NCBI GenBank assembly: GCA_963785755.1
Contig: CAWAXG010000039.1
Coordinates: 62,001 to 126,000, forward strand
Direction: 5' to 3'
Source: JACCXG01 sp963785755
Lineage (GTDB): Bacteria > Acidobacteriota > Vicinamibacteria > Vicinamibacterales > 2-12-FULL-66-21
Length of the DNA: 64,000 nt
The position numbers were made by a program, and so were the translations under genes. Every line of letters begins with the position of its first letter. Position 1 is the first letter of the stretch. The notes under the pieces were generated by a model that worked only from the letters and a program-made list of their open reading frames with translations, did not search any database and was not told the DNA's origin. Positions 51,399 through 60,330 of the stretch are shown piece by piece.

Positions 51399-52275
51399 TC
51401 GGGGCGGGCAGACCCGCCTGCCGTGAACGGCGCACGACCGCTCCGTGCAACGCCTCGACTTCCGTCCGCTTGCCCTGTGACAGATCGATCAGGAGCGACG
51501 AACGCATCGAGCCGGGGATGCTCCCGACGTACTCGCCGATCCGCTCGATGATGTCGCCGGCAACGGGCACACCTTCCGCACGCGCAAGCCGCTCGACTTC
51601 GCGGCATCCCTCCAGGAACTGCGCGCGGCAGACCGGATCCTCCCAGATCGCGCCGATCGGCAGCCGCGCGGCGCCGGTGAATCCGGCAAGCGAGACGAGA
51701 AAAATGAACTTCTCCCAAATCGGAATGCGTCCGTCGCCGACCGCCTCCGCCTGGATGTCCGCTCCGGCAAGAGCCTGCTGAATCGCCTGCACCCGCCCGG
51801 TCAACCGCGGCAAGGCGCCGAAAACCTCTCCAATCACAATCCGCCGGTGCGTTCCGGTCTGCTCAATCACGCCCGGCGCCGCGAGCGCCGTCGCGATGTA
51901 AGTCGTGCCTCCGACGACGCGATCCTCACCGACCGCGCCAGCCAGTTCCGAGACACTGTCGACGCCATTCTGCAGCGTCACCACGCTCGAGGCCGGACCG
52001 AGCATCGGCGCAATCGCCGGCAGCGCCGAGCCGCTGTCGTACGCTTTCACCGCCAGCACGACGACATCGACGACGCCGACCTTCGTCGTGTCGTCTTCCG
52101 CGCGGGCCTGCACGGTGAAGTCGCCCAGCGCGGGACTGCGGATCTGGAGGCCGCGCTGGCGAATCGCCAGCAAATGAGCGCCACGCGCGATGAACGTGAC
52201 GTCGTGCCCGGCGCGCGCGAGCCTCGCGCCGTAATAGCCGCCGACCGCGCCCGATCCAAGAATCGCGAACCGCAT
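51346..52275 (-). CDS. panE: 2-dehydropantoate 2-reductase family (ApbA/PanE)
   Basis: A 309-residue NADPH-dependent ketopantoate reductase-like protein. It has a nucleotide site MRFAILGSGAVGGYYGARLA, VVVLAVKAYDS, LQNGVDS (start of the hinge), GGTTYIATAL and the catalytic lysine in IPIWEKFIFLVSLAGFTG, with SSLLIDLSQGKRTEVEALHG in the C-terminal domain. The pathway would be pantothenate, but many paralogues use other 2-oxo acids. Start at ATG 52275; a second ATG two codons earlier is possible. Confidence 0.85.
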   Translation of the reverse strand: MRFAILGSGAVGGYYGARLARAGHDVTFIARGAHLLAIRQRGLQIRSPALGDFTVQARAEDDTTKVGVVDVVVLAVKAYDSGSALPAIAPMLGPASSVVTLQNGVDSVSELAGAVGEDRVVGGTTYIATALAAPGVIEQTGTHRRIVIGEVFGALPRLTGRVQAIQQALAGADIQAEAVGDGRIPIWEKFIFLVSLAGFTGAARLPIGAIWEDPVCRAQFLEGCREVERLARAEGVPVAGDIIERIGEYVGSIPGSMRSSLLIDLSQGKRTEVEALHGAVVRRSRQAGLPAPIMSTLYAVLKPWAFPRA

Positions 52276-52329
52276 GAACAAAGTATTACCTCAGCACTGG
52301 CGCGCACTGAACTCCGGCACGCGCAACAA

Positions 52330-52520
52330 TCTCGAGGGCTTCGACTCCATTCGGTATCTCGGGCGGCCTGCAGCCCCGTGGCAATCTGCTTCGCGAGCCT
52401 CTATGCGCGCGGCACCAGAAGCCCGCCCTCACGCAGCAGCGCTCCGAGGTTCCGCCCTTCGACGTAGGGTATCGTGAGGTACCTGATGCCCTCGACTTCT
52501 CCGAGAACAATGTTCCCGCG
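52330..52520 (-). pseudogene. Remnant of a Ser/Thr kinase domain
   Basis: On the minus strand one frame reads NIVLGEVEGIRYLTIPYVEG, RNLGALLREGGLLVPRA, a TAG stop, then RLAKQIATGLQAARDTEW. This is the hinge and alpha-E helix of a bacterial eukaryote-like kinase (compare VMELLEGRNL and IADGLAAAHAKG at 49125). A leucine codon seems to have become TAG, and neither the ATP loop nor HRDLKPEN is found on the two sides. It is a decayed fragment in front of the amidohydrolase gene. Confidence 0.6.
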
Positions 52521-52601
52521 TGCTAAAATGCCCGCTTCACCCGCGGCCGACGACTGAGAAGCGCCACGAGGGCTCGGCAGCGATCTACATCCGGAGGATC
52601 C

Positions 52602-54347
52602 ATGGCGGCCCGCCTTACCGCTTACCTGGTCGTCGCGATCGTGGCAGCGACCTTCATCGCCGGCCTGATGGTCGGCGCCCAGCGCGATGACAGCGATGGG
52701 CCGATCGACCTGATCGTCCATAACGCCGTGGTGTACTCCGCAGGAACCCTCGCGGAAGCGGTCGCAATTCGCGGCAATCAGATTCTCCGCGTCGGCACGA
52801 ACCGTGAGATCGCCAGGTTCCAGCGGCCGCAGACGGTCATGATCGACGCTCGCGGCGGCGCGGTGGTCCCCGGCTTCAACGACTCCAACCTCAACCTCAT
52901 CCGTGGTGGGCTGACGCTTGGCGCCCTTGACCTCTCGGGGGCTGTCACCTCGGCTGAGCTGGTGCAGAGGGTCGCCGTCTGGAGCACGAGCAATCCATCC
53001 GCCGCCTGGATAGTCGGCCGCGGCTGGTCACCCGAGCTCCTCAAGAATGGCCTGCCGTCACGAGCGCTGCTGGACGCGGTCGTGAAGGATCGTCCGATTC
53101 TCCTGTACTGCACGGACGAAGAAATCGCGTGGGTCAATACGCGGGCGCTCCAGTTGAGCAACATCACACGAACCACTCCCGATCCCGACAACGGCGTGAT
53201 CCTCCGTGAATCACGAAAGGGAGAGCCGACCGGCGTCTTGCGAGGGTCTGCCGTGCAGCTGGTCGAACAGCTTGTCCCGTCGCCATCACGCGACGAGCGT
53301 CTCGCGGCGATCCGAGCGGCGATATCCGAGGCCAATGCGCTCGGCATCACCAGCGTGCAGACCACCGTGGAATCGGTCGAAGATCTGGAACTCTACGAAG
53401 CCCTGCGACGAGCGGGGGATCTGACGTTGAGAATCTATTCCGGTCTTCGCCTCGAAAAGCCGCTCACCGACTCGGACGTCACGCGGCTCGCTCCGATCCT
53501 GACGAAGTACCCGGACGATCCGTTGTTCAAGGCCGGAGCGCTCTCGATCCAGGTCGACGGAGACCTCTCGACCCGTACCGCCGCGATGCTCGTGCCTTAC
53601 GACGATGCGTCGGAATCCGGCGAGATGTCGGTGACGTCCGACGACCTGAATCGCACCGCCCGCCTGGCGGACGCCGCAGGTTGGCAGATCATCGCGCGGG
53701 CAACGGGGGATCGCGCGGTTCGCACGGCCCTCACGGCATTCGCGCACGCCGTGCGGTCGAATCGCCCGCCGGCCCGGGGACGCCGCCATCGCATCGAGAA
53801 CATGGCGCTCGTGGACGAAGCGGATGTTCCAAGGTTCGGGCCGCTGGGCATCATCGCGTCCATGCAGCCCGCGCGGAGCATGCCGACGCGGGACCGGCTC
53901 GAATTATTGTCCCGCCATCTGGGCGACGAGCGAGCCAACCGTACCTTCGCCTTCGCCACCGTTGCAGAGCAGACCCACATCATCCTCGGTAGTGCGTGGC
54001 CGTCGTTCGCGCTCAACCCGCTGGCCGGGCTGCACGTCGCAGTGAATCGGACGACTGCCGAAGGCACGCCCGAAAGTGGCTGGCACCCAGGCGAACGCCT
54101 GCGTCTCGAAGCGGCAATCGATGCGTATACCGCCACACCGGCGTGGGCGTCATTCGACGATCAGCGAAAGGGTGCGATCTCGCCTGGCATGCTCGCAGAC
54201 ATGGTCGTGCTGAGCCACGATATCTTCGAGACACCCGCGAGCCGGCTCACCGAAGCATCGGTGACGGCGACGATCTTCGATGGCAAAGTCGTCCACCGCC
54301 GCATCCCGCGGTCGGAGACCGAACCGGTCCCCTCACTTCAGCACTAA
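52602..54347 (+). CDS. Membrane-anchored amidohydrolase (YtcJ-like)
   Basis: A 581-residue protein with an N-terminal helix (LTAYLVVAIVAATFIAGLMV) that anchors or exports it. The rest is the YtcJ amidohydrolase fold (AVAIRGNQILRVGTNREIAR, VVPGFNDSNLNL, GRGWSPELLKNGLPSRALLD, LRIYSGLRLEK, HRIENMALVDEADVPRFGPL, ILGSAWPSFALNPLAGLHVA). In canonical members VPGFxDxHxH holds two zinc histidines; here the segment is PGFNDSNLN, so those histidines are absent, and LGSDxP is LGSAWP. It may be catalytically altered. A TAAAAT -10-like box lies at 52524-52529 and a GAACA-A-TGTTC dyad at 52504-52514; the ribosome site is CGGAGGA. Confidence 0.8.
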   Translation: MAARLTAYLVVAIVAATFIAGLMVGAQRDDSDGPIDLIVHNAVVYSAGTLAEAVAIRGNQILRVGTNREIARFQRPQTVMIDARGGAVVPGFNDSNLNLIRGGLTLGALDLSGAVTSAELVQRVAVWSTSNPSAAWIVGRGWSPELLKNGLPSRALLDAVVKDRPILLYCTDEEIAWVNTRALQLSNITRTTPDPDNGVILRESRKGEPTGVLRGSAVQLVEQLVPSPSRDERLAAIRAAISEANALGITSVQTTVESVEDLELYEALRRAGDLTLRIYSGLRLEKPLTDSDVTRLAPILTKYPDDPLFKAGALSIQVDGDLSTRTAAMLVPYDDASESGEMSVTSDDLNRTARLADAAGWQIIARATGDRAVRTALTAFAHAVRSNRPPARGRRHRIENMALVDEADVPRFGPLGIIASMQPARSMPTRDRLELLSRHLGDERANRTFAFATVAEQTHIILGSAWPSFALNPLAGLHVAVNRTTAEGTPESGWHPGERLRLEAAIDAYTATPAWASFDDQRKGAISPGMLADMVVLSHDIFETPASRLTEASVTATIFDGKVVHRRIPRSETEPVPSLQH

Positions 54348-55706
54348 CTCGACCTCGTATTTGCCGGGCACGGATGCCGGTTTCAGCAGAGCGAATCTTG
54401 CCGGCTGCCCGACCTCCACGGTCGTCTGCTGTTTGACCTTCCACTCGGGGAGATCGACGACCTGGCCGGCCTCGAGGGTGTCGCTGATCAGCGGCACGAC
54501 CGTCATCCCCGACGCCTCGATCGTACGCAGCGCACCCATCGTCCGCAGATCGCCCATGTCCTCGATCGTTGTCGTGGTCTGCAGCTGCCGCCGCCCGTCA
54601 GCCTCGCGGATCCGGCGATTGGCGCCGATGCCGATGTCCGCGATGAAGGGGGGAATCCCGGTGCCGCTGATCACCGAGGCGTTCCTGACGAGGATGTAGA
54701 GCTCGAGGGACTCGTTCAACGGGAGCGAGTCGTACCTTCCCGGGTCCGCACCGTCCACCGCGCCAGTGGCCAGGGCGTCGAGCGCCGCCACGATGGCGAC
54801 GAAGTTCAGGCGGACGAGCGCAGGATCCGGATCGAGCGACGGCCAGGCTCCGGTCTCGATGAGCACGACCGGTGTGCCCCAGAGCGTTATGTTGTCGCCG
54901 AACGCGCGCACTTCGAACGAGTCGTCGTATCGGCCGATCTGGCCGGACGCAAACGGCTCGATCGCGTCCCGGATCACGGCACAGACCTTCTTCGTCAATC
55001 GACGGCCCTCGCTGTCTGATCGCGCCTCGTCGAACGCGACCGACAGAAGCGAAATGGACGCCGGCTTGGGGGGAACGCCGATCGACGTGCGCCAGTTCTG
55101 GTTGTGAAGGTTGAAGCCGATCCGCGGCTGAACACGGTCGCGGACCGCCTTCAGCGCGCGGCCCTCCGGAGTCTGCAGGCGGAGCGCGTCGCGATTGATG
55201 TCGATGCTCTGCGCGTTCCTGCGCTGGAACCGTTCGGCGCCGTCGGGGTTCAGCATCGGGACGGCATGAAGCGTCAGCGTCGAGAGAATACGCTTGACCA
55301 CTGGATCGTCCCGGCGGCGCCGCAGGTACTCGAAGACGTCCAGGAGCGCGGACGTGGCGGTGGGCTCGTCGCCGTGCATCTGCGACCAGAGCAGGACGGG
55401 GAAGCCGCCCGATCCGACGCGGATCAGATTGATGGATCGTCCTTCCACCGACTCCCCAACCGACTCCCGGGTGAACAGACCCGGTGCGCCGGCCGTCAGC
55501 TCGCCGAGGCGCTTGAGGAGGTCGGCGTGAGTCAGGAGCGGTGGAAGTGGCGGGGAAACGTGTTCCGCGTCCCATATCCTGGCGAGCTCCTGGGGCTGAA
55601 CCGCCGAGGTGCTCGTCTTCTGCGTGCCGCGGACACCGGGCACCAGAAGGACGAGGAAGAGGATCGGGAGCAGAACCGTCAGCACACGCCTGCGCATGCG
55701 CCGCAT
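54333..55706 (-). CDS. M14-family zinc carboxypeptidase, exported
   Basis: About 457 residues, with a signal peptide (RVLTVLLPILFLVLLVPGVR). The M14 motifs are present: zinc ligands in LWSQMHGDEPTATS (H and E), the arginine/asparagine segment SIDINRDALRL, third zinc histidine in FNLHNQN and catalytic Glu in VVLIETGAW. The C-terminal 110 residues are a beta-rich tail. It should remove C-terminal residues from peptides in the periplasm. Start may be ATG 55706 or 55697. It overlaps the convergent amidohydrolase gene by 15 bp. Confidence 0.87.
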   Translation of the reverse strand: MRRMRRRVLTVLLPILFLVLLVPGVRGTQKTSTSAVQPQELARIWDAEHVSPPLPPLLTHADLLKRLGELTAGAPGLFTRESVGESVEGRSINLIRVGSGGFPVLLWSQMHGDEPTATSALLDVFEYLRRRRDDPVVKRILSTLTLHAVPMLNPDGAERFQRRNAQSIDINRDALRLQTPEGRALKAVRDRVQPRIGFNLHNQNWRTSIGVPPKPASISLLSVAFDEARSDSEGRRLTKKVCAVIRDAIEPFASGQIGRYDDSFEVRAFGDNITLWGTPVVLIETGAWPSLDPDPALVRLNFVAIVAALDALATGAVDGADPGRYDSLPLNESLELYILVRNASVISGTGIPPFIADIGIGANRRIREADGRRQLQTTTTIEDMGDLRTMGALRTIEASGMTVVPLISDTLEAGQVVDLPEWKVKQQTTVEVGQPARFALLKPASVPGKYEVELVLK

Positions 55707-55749
55707 TATCCCGCACAGGGGGCAGAACTCGATTCTCCGGTTCGAGCAG

Positions 55750-56250
55750 TCAGTAGCGCAGGCGCACGAGCTCACCGCGCGACACGATGAACAGGTTGTC
55801 GAACTCCGATTCGGCGATCGTGACGGGTTCGGCGACCCCGAGCGCCTTGATGACGTCCGGCACCGTGTTCGAATGCCCGACGACCAGGACGTTGCCGGTT
55901 GCCGCTTTGACTTTCTGTATCAGCCCGGCGGTGTCCTTCGACGGCACCACGGTCACCTGAACACCCAGCATCGTCGCCAGCGGGCCGGCGGTCTGCTTCG
56001 TGCGGACGTACTCGGTCGTGTAGATGGCGGTGATTCTGGCGTCCTTCAGCATCTTCGCGAGCGTCTCGGCGCGGACCTTTCCGGCCGCGGACAGATCCGG
56101 ATCGGCCCCGGTCATCTTCGCAGCCGCCGTACCCGTGTCCGCCCTCTCGGCATGGCGGACCAGGAAGGCGGTCGGCTGGGCGAACGCCGCAGCGGCGCTC
56201 GTCGCGATGACCGCAATGAAGACAGCAACAGCCAGCAGACGACGTGTCAT
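55750..56250 (-). CDS. Exported histidine phosphatase family protein (SixA/GpmB-like)
   Basis: A 166-residue histidine phosphatase with a signal peptide (LLAVAVFIAVIATSAAAAFA). The catalytic motif is LVRHAE (R-H), the second histidine is in VLVVGHSNTVPDV, and DLSAAGKVRAETLAKML is the usual family helix. It hydrolyses a phosphomonoester in the periplasm; substrate unknown. Its ATG overlaps the permease stop by 4 bp (ATGA), so the two are co-translated. Confidence 0.88.
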   Translation of the reverse strand: MTRRLLAVAVFIAVIATSAAAAFAQPTAFLVRHAERADTGTAAAKMTGADPDLSAAGKVRAETLAKMLKDARITAIYTTEYVRTKQTAGPLATMLGVQVTVVPSKDTAGLIQKVKAATGNVLVVGHSNTVPDVIKALGVAEPVTIAESEFDNLFIVSRGELVRLRY

Positions 56251-57572
56251 CGATTCTCCTTGTGGGCCGCGGTCGAACGGACCGCGATCAGAAACAACAC
56301 CGCACCAGCGGCAAGCGCATACCCGCCGGCGCTCAATTGCGCCGGCGTGGCGCCGGCGAGAATGCCAAGCGCGAAGACAATGGCCAGCGACGGAATGACC
56401 GGCCCGAAGGGCACCACGAAGCGCGGCGGATCCACGCTCGCGGCGAATCGCGGGTCACGAAGCCGGAGGCTCGCGGCGCACGTGAACAGATAGACAACGA
56501 GTCGGCTCACCGCGCTGACCGCGGCCAGCGCCGCGAACCTGCCGGACAGCGCGAGCGTCAGCGCGACGGCGGCGGTGATCAGGATCGCGTTCACCGGGGT
56601 TCTGTACTCGGGATGCACGCGGCCAAAGAACGGCGGCAGGTCACCCTGCTCGGCGAGGGCAAACAGGTTGCGTGAGCCCGACAACGCGTGGCCCATGTTG
56701 TTCCCCGAAGCCGACACCACTACCCCGAACGTGAGCAGCGCCGCTCCAGCCGATCCGAGGAACACGTGGGCCGAGTCCGCCAGCGGCGTCGCCGACTTCG
56801 CCAGCCCGGGCAACGTGCCGAGTGCGACGACCTGCGCGAGCGTCATGATTGCCGTCGCAATCAGAATCGTCATGATCAGCGCAAACGGGATCATCCGTCT
56901 CGGATCCTTCGTTTCGCCGGCGACGACCGGGATGACCTCGTAGCCGCCAAAGGCGAAAATCAGCAGGAGGCCGCTGGCCGAGACGTCGGCGAGCGTCAGC
57001 GCACGGTCCGGCACGAGCCGTGACCCATCGATCGCGAATACGCCGGCAACGATGAACACGACCAGCGGAAGCAGCTTGCCTGCGGTGAGCGAGTTCACGA
57101 CCACGCTGCTCAAGCGGATTCCACGAACGTTGATCAGCGTGATGATCGCGATCAGGGTCGAGATGACCAGGCTGCGCCTCCACCCGGTGGTGAGCGCGGG
57201 CCAGTAGTACCCGAGCGATGACGCCAGCACGTTGATCACCGCGCCCCAGCTGGCCGCACGGGTGAACCAGAGCATCCAGCCCACTTCGAAGGCCGCGAAC
57301 CGGCCGAACGCCGCGCGCGTGTAGAGGTATGGACCGCCGGTACGGTCGAATCGGCTGCCGACCTCGGCGAACGACAGCGCGATGAGCATGGAGGCGACGC
57401 CGACCGCGCCGACCATCCAGGGACTCCACGCCCCGGCCTGCGCGGCGAGAATCGCCGGCTGCGCGAAGATCCCGGCGCCGATGACCTGATTGACCCCTAT
57501 CGCGGTGAGATCCCAGCGGCCAAGTGCACGCCGCAGCACGGATGGCGCGGCGGCCTGGGTCGTGGCGGACAC
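56247..57572 (-). CDS. APC-superfamily amino acid/amine permease
   Basis: A 441-residue transporter with about 12 membrane helices. The first helix has the unwound substrate motif NQVIGAGIFAQPAIL (G-x-G-I-F), and helix 6 has LLIFAFGGYEVIPVVAGETKDPRR, both typical for APC transporters. It should import amino acids or amines in symport. It is divergent from the Rieske oxygenase gene (57 bp apart), which suggests supply of the substrate for that pathway. Confidence 0.9.
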   Translation of the reverse strand: MSATTQAAAPSVLRRALGRWDLTAIGVNQVIGAGIFAQPAILAAQAGAWSPWMVGAVGVASMLIALSFAEVGSRFDRTGGPYLYTRAAFGRFAAFEVGWMLWFTRAASWGAVINVLASSLGYYWPALTTGWRRSLVISTLIAIITLINVRGIRLSSVVVNSLTAGKLLPLVVFIVAGVFAIDGSRLVPDRALTLADVSASGLLLIFAFGGYEVIPVVAGETKDPRRMIPFALIMTILIATAIMTLAQVVALGTLPGLAKSATPLADSAHVFLGSAGAALLTFGVVVSASGNNMGHALSGSRNLFALAEQGDLPPFFGRVHPEYRTPVNAILITAAVALTLALSGRFAALAAVSAVSRLVVYLFTCAASLRLRDPRFAASVDPPRFVVPFGPVIPSLAIVFALGILAGATPAQLSAGGYALAAGAVLFLIAVRSTAAHKENR

Positions 57573-57628
57573 TGCGAGGTTGTATCATTTCCGGCGGAGC
57601 GAACCCAACAGCCAAAAAGGGACCAGGT

Positions 57629-58760
57629 ATGGACGTGGTCGTCAAACCCCGCGAGCTGATGCCCGAGGCCGCGCGGACGCTGCCGGCGCAGTACTACATC
57701 GACCAGGCGTTTTTCGACCGCGAGATGCAACAGCTCTTCGCGCGAATGTGGGTGTGTGCCGGGCGGACGGAGCAGATCGATCGGCCCGGTCGGTTCTTCG
57801 TTCGCGAGCTGCTCGGCGAGCCAATCATCATCACCTCGACGCGTGACCTCGCGGTCGCTGCGTACTACAACGTCTGCCGCCACCGCGGCACGCGTCTCTG
57901 CACCGAAGCCGAAGGGACGTTCGCCGGCAGCATTCAGTGTCCCTATCACGCATGGACCTACGATTTGGACGGACGGCTGGTTGGCGCCCCTCACATGGAC
58001 GAAGTGCCGCACTTCCGCAAGGAGGACTATCCCCTTCACCGGGTCGGGGCGGACCTCTGGGACGGCCACATCTTCCTCAACCTCGACGCCGCGGCGGCGC
58101 CGCTCGCGAGCCAGCTCGCCGGGCTGCCTGAAAAGTTCCGGCCCTGGCGCATGCAGGATCTGCGTCTCGGTCGCCGGATCGTCTACGACGTCAAGGCGAA
58201 CTGGAAGCTGATCATCCAGAACTACAACGAGTGCCTGCACTGCCCCAACCTGCATCCCGCGCTCAACAAGCTGTCGCATTACCTGAGCGGAGAAAACGAA
58301 CCGCTCACGGGCACGTACATGGGCGGGCGGATGGACCTGCGGCCGGGCGTGGACACGCTCTCGATGGACGGCACGTGCCCGCGGGCGTTCCTGCCGGGCC
58401 TGTCAGCGGAGGACCGGCGGCGCGTCTACTACTACGCGGTGTTTCCGAACATGCTTCTGAGCCTGCACCCCGATTACATGCTGGTGCACACGCTGTGGCC
58501 GCTCGCGCCCGATCGGACGATCAACATCTGTGAGTGGCACTTCCAGCCTGACGAGCTCGCGGCGCGAAGGCTTCGATGCGAGCGACTGCATCGACTTCTG
58601 GGACATGACGAACCGTCAGGACTGGCACGTGTGCGAGCTCTCCCAGGCCGGGATCGGCTCGCGCGCCTACACTCCAGGGCCGTACTCCAACCGGGAGGAT
58701 CTGCTGTTCGCGTTCGACCGGATGATCGTCGCCCTGCACGAGGGAGTTACGGGGGGTTAG
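57629..58760 (+). pseudogene. Rieske-type oxygenase alpha subunit (GbcA/choline monooxygenase-like), one frameshift
   Basis: The Rieske cluster ligands are C83-R-H85 and C104-PY-H107; the mononuclear iron site has H204 and H209 in NYNECLHCPNLHPAL, typical of the betaine/choline/carnitine oxygenase group. The frame breaks near 58561: removing one G (GCGGCGCGAA to GCGCGCGAA) joins CEWHFQPDELA to REGFDASDCIDFWDMTNRQD and GPYSNREDLLFAFDRMIVAL, ending at 58760. The repaired length (about 376 aa) fits the family. Neighbours (GcvT-like, FAD proteins, APC permease) suggest demethylation of a methylated amine such as glycine betaine. No dedicated reductase is seen. Confidence 0.83.
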
Positions 58761-58782
58761 TCGGTCTTCGCCAGTCTTCACG

Positions 58783-58867
58783 GGGAGGACGGGAGTCTTA
58801 CTTTCGTCCCGCGCCCCGCTCGGCCATCATCTTTCCAGGGCTTTCAGAAGAATCCTCCCGTCCTCCC
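58783..58867. terminator. Bidirectional terminator-like inverted repeat
   Basis: GGGAGGACGGGAG (58783-58795) and CTCCCGTCCTCCC (58855-58867) are a perfect 13-bp inverted repeat between two convergent genes. The loop of 59 nt is long and no T-tract follows, so the termination call is moderate. Confidence 0.45.
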
Positions 58868-58925
58868 GTCCTCCTTGTTGAGAACAGAAGTGGGTTACGT
58901 CGAAGAACCAGACGCCCCGTTGCCT

Positions 58926-60125
58926 CTACGCCGGAGGCGTCCCGGTTTTGCGCGGCGGGTTGAAGAACGGCGTGGGCGCGACCGTCGCGCGGACGCGATG
59001 CCGCACGGCTTCAACGGTCAGCTCGATCTGGAGCGTCGAGCCCTCAGCGAAGTGCGGACGCTCGATCGTCGCCAGGGCGATCATCCGCTTCAGTACCGGC
59101 GACCAGGTGGTCGTCGTCGCTCTTCCGACCTGGCGGCCATCGCGGTACACGGGCACCGCGACCCTGGAGGCCGTCGCGCCGACGGCAGGTGCCAGTCCGG
59201 CCTTCTCGTAGATCCGTTCGACGTCGGTCCAGTCCACCTGCAGTCCGACAATCTGTCTCCCGTGCCCGCGTTCGCGCTCGCGTGCGAGCGCCTGCTGGCC
59301 GATGAATCGCCCTTTTTCGAGGCTGACCAGCCGGCCGAGGCCCATCTCGTACGGCGTGAACTTCTGGGACTCGATGAACGCTTTCTTGCTGCTGAAGAAG
59401 TCGACGTCGATCAACAGCAGTCCCGCTTCGACGCGAGCGACATCCAGCGCGAGCATGCCGGCCGGCTTGATGTCGAACGGCCGTCCGCCGTCCATCAGGC
59501 CGTCCCAGACATGCACCGCCTGGGCAGCAGGGATCCAGATCTCGTAGCCGAGATCGCCGGTGTAGCCGGTGCGCGAGATGTCCACGCGAACCCCGGCGAT
59601 CGTTCCGCTCGTGACGCGGAAGTACTTGAGGCGGTCGATGTCCGCATCCGAGATCGCGCGGAGGATCCGGGCGGACGTCGGACCCTGCAGCGCCAGCGCC
59701 GCAAGGCCTTCCGAGATGTCCTCGATCGTGACGTTCATGCCGGCGGCGTTCTGGCGGAACCACCGCAGGCTCGGATCGGCGGACGTCCAGCGGAACCTCG
59801 TCTCGGACAACCTCGAGACGGTTCCATCATCGATGACCTTGCCATGCTCGTCGCACCACGGCGTGTAGAAGACCTGGCCGACCGACATCTTCGAGACGTC
59901 GCGGGTGATCAGCCGGTCGACGAAGCGCGCGGCATCGCGTCCGGTGACGAGATACTTGAAGAGCGGCGAGACGTCGATCAGCGCGGACGCGTTCCGGATC
60001 GCGTTGTATTCGTGCTCGTGGTGGCCTTCGTAGGCGCTGACGGCGTAGTAGCCGGACCATTCGCGATAGTTGAGGCTCTCGCACAGCGCGAACGTGCGGT
60101 CATGAACGGCGGTTCCAATCGGCAT
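58926..60125 (-). CDS. GcvT-family aminomethyltransferase (folate-dependent demethylase-like)
   Basis: A 399-residue GcvT-fold protein. Seen: NASALIDVSPLFKYLVTGRD, FYTPWCDEHGKVIDDGTVSR, LALQGPTSARIL, ISRTGYTGDLGYEIWIPAAQ (the folate-site aspartate/glutamate loop) and ALDVARVEAGLLLIDVDF. Length and motifs match the stand-alone GcvT/DmdA/dimethylglycine-type demethylases that hand a methyl or methylene group to tetrahydrofolate. It is convergent with the Rieske oxygenase and divergent from the FAD gene at 60331. The three look like a methylated-amine catabolic set. Confidence 0.87.
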   Translation of the reverse strand: MPIGTAVHDRTFALCESLNYREWSGYYAVSAYEGHHEHEYNAIRNASALIDVSPLFKYLVTGRDAARFVDRLITRDVSKMSVGQVFYTPWCDEHGKVIDDGTVSRLSETRFRWTSADPSLRWFRQNAAGMNVTIEDISEGLAALALQGPTSARILRAISDADIDRLKYFRVTSGTIAGVRVDISRTGYTGDLGYEIWIPAAQAVHVWDGLMDGGRPFDIKPAGMLALDVARVEAGLLLIDVDFFSSKKAFIESQKFTPYEMGLGRLVSLEKGRFIGQQALARERERGHGRQIVGLQVDWTDVERIYEKAGLAPAVGATASRVAVPVYRDGRQVGRATTTTWSPVLKRMIALATIERPHFAEGSTLQIELTVEAVRHRVRATVAPTPFFNPPRKTGTPPA

Positions 60126-60173
60126 GGCTCAGGTTGCGCGCGGCGGATGCTGAACGCGCGCGAAAATCTAGGC

Positions 60174-60179
60174 TAGAAT
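60174..60179 (+). promoter_or_regulatory. Possible -10 box (TAGAAT) before the FAD oxidoreductase pair
   Basis: TAGAAT lies 152 bp before the ATG at 60331, with TGAACG 17 bp upstream (three of six to TTGACA). The 205-bp gap 60126-60330 holds nothing else that I can name. Confidence 0.3.
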
Positions 60180-60330
60180 ACCGCACTGTTTGCTGCTCGC
60201 CCTTCTCTGCTCTCGCACCGCCGGCCTCTGACGCGCGCCGCCAGGCGCAGGACCTCGGGCTTCGCTGTCGAACGACGCGGCGCCCAGACCGCAGTTTCAG
60301 CAACGATGTGACACGCGCGCAGAATCCAGC

